From the NCBI GenBank assembly GCA_036003885.1, contig DASYSA010000112.1, positions 1 through 10,132 of the forward strand: a DNA stretch of 10,132 nucleotides, given 5' to 3'. The translations under genes and the position numbers were made by a program. Below the pieces are notes generated by a model. The model saw nothing but the letters and a program-made list of their open reading frames with translations, searched no databases and had not been told where the DNA came from. This DNA is from DASYSA01 sp036003885. Lineage in GTDB: Bacteria > Acidobacteriota > Blastocatellia > UBA7656. Shown piece by piece: positions 7,601 to 10,132 of this stretch; the stretch's first letter is position 1, and every line of letters begins with the position of its first letter.

Positions 7601-8046
7601 CTCAGACCCTTACCATCGGTATCAATAATGCCGGCACCAACAATCCACTACCCGATCGCCCCAGCTACTCGGGGACAGGCAACGGTTATGCGGCGAACCC
7701 CACACCTTCACGATGGTTCGACCCCGCATCATTCGTCGTTTCGCCCCAGGGGACCTTCGGAAATGTCGGGCGGAATACAATGCTCACACCGCATTTCCAG
7801 TCGATCGATATGGCGCTGGCCAAGCGGTTTGTCATGCCTTACAGCGAACACCATGCCCTCCAGTTCCGGGTGGAAGCGTTCAACGTATTCAACCACCCTG
7901 TATGGGGTGCGCCGAACGGAAACATTCTGGCTGGTCCGGCATTTCCGGGAGCGTCCGCCAATGCCGCGCATCAGGGCTTCGGCGTCATCAGCTCAACGGC
8001 CCTCCCGATGCGCCAGATTCAGTTGGGACTGAAGTACACGTTCTGA
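4669..8046 (+). CDS. TonB-dependent receptor, Oar-like, with carboxypeptidase-regulatory domain
   Basis: This outer-membrane receptor has 1125 residues and probably binds and imports an oligosaccharide using TonB energy. ATG 4669 is chosen over an upstream TTG (4639) because GGAGGAG (4660-4666) lies just before it and a clean signal peptide follows: basic start, hydrophobic core, likely cleavage after GKA (residue 27). Residues ~31-115 are a carboxypeptidase-regulatory-like Ig fold (GEITGLVTDSAGAAVSGAVV, EGLYSYPSLLPGVYQLKVEQSGF). A plug domain follows, with TELPLNGRQYLNLVALSPNV near 147 and YYTLDGVNNMD near 200. The rest (~240-1125) is a beta-barrel with repeated aromatic strands, ending in LGLKYTF with the terminal Phe typical of outer-membrane barrels. 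Length suits the large acidobacterial Oar-like class. No SusD-like partner is seen. The divergent membrane regulator and downstream esterase and GH43 genes point to a plant polysaccharide ligand; the exact substrate is inference. Confidence 0.93.
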   Translation: MKLRMRSLLPILGSVAMIYVLAATGKAQTSGEITGLVTDSAGAAVSGAVVTITNKATSATRKVTTNSEGLYSYPSLLPGVYQLKVEQSGFKTAQLDDIKLEVQQTARLDVTMEVGQVGEVLTITSTSALLNAENATVGTVVENKIVTELPLNGRQYLNLVALSPNVNVLAPAAGQAGSRQGGERAQQAISAGGQRIFFDYYTLDGVNNMDVNFNSYVALPSIDAIQEFKVQIGVYPAEYGHQSTQVNVLTKSGGNSYHGALFEFLRNDKLDAKQYQFTTAKPKNPFKWNDFGFELDGPVRIPRLINGHDKLFFMVNYEALRRRQSVLNTFTVPTGKMFTGDFSELLPSTIIYDPTTGQPFAGNIIPSNRLDPISVKFLKYYNSGNVLTTNNYAQTSSQPFNRDGFVLRIDFIESPKSQWMGRYNWGDENTSTQGLNLAGTKVLTNYKQYTGSNTRILTPNLINDARFGYTRFFNSLGTLSAGSLDVISDIGIPNQKPGAPITWGIPNVAFNGGGFTGIGDANDGPFANDNNTLQFVDKLSWIHGKHTFGFGFEYDRQNFNQVGNQFSRGVFTFQANATKNPVNGSGGYSFAEFLLGRLFVSTNAAAVADAKFQRNVFHTFIDDTWKVTPKLTLSLGLRYELTPPFTNTRGNYFTVKIPKIEFIANAPQADWPFFVRQGKGCTDPYEGLAIHWTSTNAVCGGGLNNNLRETKYRNFAPRVGIAYSPNDKTVIRAGFGIFYMQDIANAEYFDMARNIAARVDLTTTTANPVTWSNAIPGGNGTLVQVPPPFAWAAAYDHATPYTMQYLLSVQRQISANWLMEAGYLGSQSRHLYGFQNINQALPGPLNSINSRRPFANFGVLSFVNDSFNGNYNAASVKLTRRFGQGVSLTTNYTFAKSIDNASGTRTQGLDTLFPQDSSCLACERGLSSFDVRHRWVLGAVYELPVGKGKPLAINNSVANAFVGGWQLSTNTTIQSGVPQTLTIGINNAGTNNPLPDRPSYSGTGNGYAANPTPSRWFDPASFVVSPQGTFGNVGRNTMLTPHFQSIDMALAKRFVMPYSEHHALQFRVEAFNVFNHPVWGAPNGNILAGPAFPGASANAAHQGFGVISSTALPMRQIQLGLKYTF

Positions 8047-8092
8047 GCTACGACCGCGAATCAAACGCGGCGGCATTTGCCGGGAGGAATCA

Positions 8093-8275
8093 ATGATGAG
8101 AATGGTGAGCATTGCGGCCACAGCCGCGGGCTCACCATTTTTTCAGTACTGCGTTGAACTCCCAGATGACCGCCGCCAGCGCAACGATCCGGTTTCAGCT
8201 GCCGCTTGTAGAGGGCGCTCGGCTGATCTCGACTACTTTGAAGATCGCGAGCGTGAATTCTACGCCGCGCCTTAG
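8093..8275 (+). CDS. Doubtful 60-codon reading frame with a strong ribosome-binding site
   Basis: GGGAGGA (8082-8088) lies five bases before ATG 8093, with further in-frame ATGs at 8096 and 8102. This is the best Shine-Dalgarno sequence in the window. The predicted start MMRMVSIAATAAG looks like the head of a secreted or leader peptide. The remainder is rich in Arg and Asp, has no recognisable fold, and its start overlaps an intrinsic terminator. It could be a leader peptide, the remnant of a deleted gene, or chance. I do not recognise it. Confidence 0.2.
   Translation: MMRMVSIAATAAGSPFFQYCVELPDDRRQRNDPVSAAACRGRSADLDYFEDREREFYAAP
8101..8143 (+). terminator. Intrinsic terminator after the TonB-dependent receptor
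   Basis: A perfect 10-base stem, AATGGTGAGC (8101-8110) with GCTCACCATT (8130-8139), encloses a nested GCGGC/GCCGC stem (8114-8118 with 8123-8127) and a CACA loop. It runs directly into six T residues (8138-8143). This is a textbook rho-independent terminator 55 bases past the receptor stop codon. It would separate the receptor from the esterase-GH43 pair unless read through. Two weaker mini-hairpins precede it (CCGCG/CGCGG at 8054-8070, CGGC/GCCG at 8071-8082). Confidence 0.8.
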
Positions 8276-8294
8276 TTCTTAAGATGGGGACAAG

Positions 8295-9371
8295 ATGATC
8301 ATTACAAAATCCTCTCGTGCCGGGACACTGGTATTGTTTATCGCGCTCGCGCTTCAGCTTGCGGCACAGGTAAAAACCGACGTACCTCCGGCAGTGCCCG
8401 GTGCCAAACCGGTTCAGGTGGAACGCATAAAGATTCATGGGACGGCCTTGGAAGGCAACCTGGAGGGGGATGCCGTCGACCGGGACGTACTCGTGTTTCT
8501 GCCGCCAAGTTACGCCAAGGAAAAGTCCCGGCGTTACCCGGTCATCTACGCCCTGCATGGTTATTCCATCGGCGCCGAGCAGTGGAGCCAGGAAATCCAG
8601 GTGCCCAAAACCATTGAGGGGGCTTTCGCACAAGGCACGAAAGAGATGATCGTCGTGCTGCCCGATTCCAAGACCCTCCACAACGGTTCGATGTATTCGA
8701 GTTCAGTTACTACCGGGGATTTCGAGAAGTTTATCGCGCGTGATGTTGTCTCCTACATTGAGGCGCATTACCGCACGATTCCGGAACGGCTGAGCCGCGG
8801 CTTGGTTGGACATTCTATGGGCGGCTACGGTGCGACGCGCATCGGAATGAGGCATGCGGACGTGTTTGGAAGCCTCTACATCATGAGTCCTTGTTGCTTA
8901 TCTCCGCGGCCTGCCCGACCAGGGAATGCAGAAACTGAGAAGGCTCTGGAGACGGCGAAGACGCCCGAAGAAGCGAAAAAGCTGCCGTTCGGCGCTCGTG
9001 CTCAGCTCGCGACCTCCGCAGCCTGGTCACCCAATCCGAAGAACCCGCCGTTTTACCTTGACCTGCCCACGAAGGCTGGCGAACCACAGCCGGAGGTACT
9101 GGCGAAATGGGCGGCGAACGCCCCGTTGGCTTTCATCGACCAGTACATCGGAAATCTCCGCCGGTATCGCGCGATTGCCATGGATGTTGGGGACAAAGAT
9201 GGCTTACGGGTTGATACAGCCAAGCTGCACGATGTGCTGGACACGTATGGAATCACCAACAGCTTTGAAGTGTATCAAGGCACTCATACCAGCGCGGTGG
9301 CCGTGCGTTTTCAGAACTACGTATTACCGTTCTTCAGCAAGAATCTATGTTTCGGGAACGGCTGTAAGTAA
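8295..9371 (+). CDS. Secreted alpha/beta-hydrolase esterase (esterase D / feruloyl esterase-like)
   Basis: The 358-residue protein has a signal peptide (1-24, hydrophobic core ending LQLAA before Gln25), so it is exported. The body is an esterase of the Pfam 'Putative esterase' (PF00756) class: DRDVLVFLPPSYAKEKSRRYPVIYALHGY, then GHSMGGYGATRIGM with nucleophile Ser174, GDKDG with likely acid Asp300 (or Asp302), and THTSAVAVRF with likely His331. A Lys/Ala/Glu-rich stretch after the strand carrying SPCCLSPRP is probably a lid. Related enzymes remove acetyl or feruloyl groups from plant polysaccharides, or act on formyl-glutathione and small esters. The signal peptide and the arabinanase-like gene 31 bases downstream favour de-acylation of pectic or arabinan chains; this is inference. 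ATG 8295 follows a GGGGA stretch (8287-8290) and gives the natural signal peptide. It probably forms an operon with the GH43 gene. Confidence 0.88.
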   Translation: MIITKSSRAGTLVLFIALALQLAAQVKTDVPPAVPGAKPVQVERIKIHGTALEGNLEGDAVDRDVLVFLPPSYAKEKSRRYPVIYALHGYSIGAEQWSQEIQVPKTIEGAFAQGTKEMIVVLPDSKTLHNGSMYSSSVTTGDFEKFIARDVVSYIEAHYRTIPERLSRGLVGHSMGGYGATRIGMRHADVFGSLYIMSPCCLSPRPARPGNAETEKALETAKTPEEAKKLPFGARAQLATSAAWSPNPKNPPFYLDLPTKAGEPQPEVLAKWAANAPLAFIDQYIGNLRRYRAIAMDVGDKDGLRVDTAKLHDVLDTYGITNSFEVYQGTHTSAVAVRFQNYVLPFFSKNLCFGNGCK

Positions 9372-9402
9372 TACCATCAGACCTATGAGGGCACTCTCCG
9401 GT

Positions 9403-10132
9403 ATGAAAGAAATCCTGGTGACGGCGATCTTCATTCTGGTGGCAACCGCCTCTACCCATGACTCACTTGTCTTCGCGCTCGAGGGCCAGATCGGGATTCA
9501 TGACCCTTCCACCGTCATCTTCTGCAACGGCCGGTACTACACCTACGGCACCGGCGGTACATCGCTCGTCTCGGATGACGGTTGGATCTGGAGACGTGGG
9601 GCGCCACTCCCGCGACACGGCTTGGCTCCAGATGTCATTCATCTTGGCGATCGCTACTACCTGTATATCGCGGCCAACAGTGGCCCAACCAAGGCGGACG
9701 TCTACCTGCTCACGAACAAAACTCTCGATCCCGCTTCCCCTGACTACAAATGGGAAGAGGGCGGCGTAGTGGCCTCCTCTGATGGAGTCGAGGACTGCAA
9801 TGCAATTGATCCGGGCGTCTTTCTTGATCCGAATACCAAGAGGCTGTGGCTCACATACGGCTCCTATTTCGGTTACATTCGGCTGGTGGAGCTTGATCCT
9901 GGTACGGGCAAGCGCCTCAACCCCAATGAAAAGCCGTGCAACATTGCGATCAACGGCGAAGCCTCGATCATGATTCATCACGATGGCTGGTATTACCTGC
10001 TGGTCACGCATGGCAGTTGCTGCCGGGGTGCCGCCTCAGGCTATAACATTCGCGTTGGTCGCTCGAAGAAGGTAACGGGCCCCTTCCTCGACAACATGGG
10101 AGTGGACATGATTCAAGGCGGAGGCAGGCTCG
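9403..10132 (+). CDS. GH43 arabinan endo-1,5-alpha-L-arabinosidase-like, 3' truncated by the window
   Basis: The frame is open to the right edge: 243 codons plus one base. The start begins MKEILVTAIFILVATAS, a signal peptide ending near VFA (residue 25). The five-bladed propeller signatures of GH43 follow: IHDPSTVI with likely base Asp34, APDVIHLGDRYYLYIA, NAIDPGVF with pKa-modulating Asp136, NGEAS with likely general acid Glu186, and SCCRG followed by YNIRVGRSKKVTGPF. The last motif is typical of the endo-arabinanase branch. Such enzymes cut alpha-1,5-arabinan side chains of pectin; some close homologues are exo-arabinofuranosidases or have other specificities. ATG 9403 is preferred for the cleaner signal peptide; in-frame ATG 9385 adds six residues, and neither has a strong ribosome-binding site. 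It lies 31 bases after the esterase stop on the same strand, so co-transcription is likely. Confidence 0.9.
   Translation, partial: MKEILVTAIFILVATASTHDSLVFALEGQIGIHDPSTVIFCNGRYYTYGTGGTSLVSDDGWIWRRGAPLPRHGLAPDVIHLGDRYYLYIAANSGPTKADVYLLTNKTLDPASPDYKWEEGGVVASSDGVEDCNAIDPGVFLDPNTKRLWLTYGSYFGYIRLVELDPGTGKRLNPNEKPCNIAINGEASIMIHHDGWYYLLVTHGSCCRGAASGYNIRVGRSKKVTGPFLDNMGVDMIQGGGRL

Noticed and set aside
8061..8681. 206-codon minus-strand frame over the receptor-esterase gap
   Set aside because: Mostly antisense to the well-supported esterase and crosses the terminator; no recognisable protein features.
9463..10011. 182-codon minus-strand frame
   Set aside because: Antisense to the GH43 gene, whose catalytic motifs are clear on the + strand.

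Overview
The window looks like chromosomal DNA from a soil Acidobacterium, probably of the Solibacter/Bryobacter kind. This is inferred from three gene styles typical of that group: an Oar-type TonB-dependent receptor with an N-terminal carboxypeptidase-regulatory domain, a membrane-anchored protein with the acidobacterial 'EYsIGvEaLGR...VRTrA..LRkKL' N-terminal domain, and a cluster of secreted carbohydrate-active enzymes. No marker gene is present to confirm the taxon.

Layout. (1) 1-~1800 is an accessory segment, read leftward where coding. It has short ~30-bp-spaced repeats at the far left that resemble a transposon end. It also holds a SRAP (YedK/HMCES-type) gene broken by one in-frame stop codon, and an upstream gene for an HNH/zinc-finger protein whose 3' end may be frameshifted. 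(2) At ~1800 this segment abuts, without a spacer, the C-terminal ~340 codons of a GH78 alpha-L-rhamnosidase on the + strand. The first part of that gene, including the expected general-acid region, is missing. (3) 3001-~4400 (-) encodes a membrane-anchored putative one-component regulator. (4) A divergent control region (~4400-4668) carries palindromes, an inverted repeat and promoter-like hexamers. (5) 4669-8046 (+) encodes the 1125-residue TonB-dependent receptor, followed by a strong intrinsic terminator. (6) 8295-9371 (+) encodes a secreted alpha/beta-hydrolase esterase. (7) From 9403 to the right edge is a secreted GH43 arabinanase-like gene, cut off by the window.

How they fit together. 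Rhamnosidase, outer-membrane receptor, esterase and GH43 arabinanase together suggest use of pectic rhamnogalacturonan-I. In this model the esterase removes acyl groups, the GH43 enzyme cuts arabinan side chains, GH78 removes rhamnose, and the receptor binds or imports products. The divergently transcribed membrane protein is a plausible regulator. The rhamnosidase part is now broken, apparently by arrival of, or a deletion next to, the leftward accessory segment.

The most noteworthy direct observations are: the precise Gln-to-stop lesion in SRAP (otherwise intact from Met-Cys-Gly-Arg to the end); the possible TTT-run frameshift in the HNH gene; the junction that decapitates GH78; and the lack of a normal start codon for the putative regulator. 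I see no convincing new multi-gene system. The HNH protein is the only candidate for an uncharacterised defence-like function.
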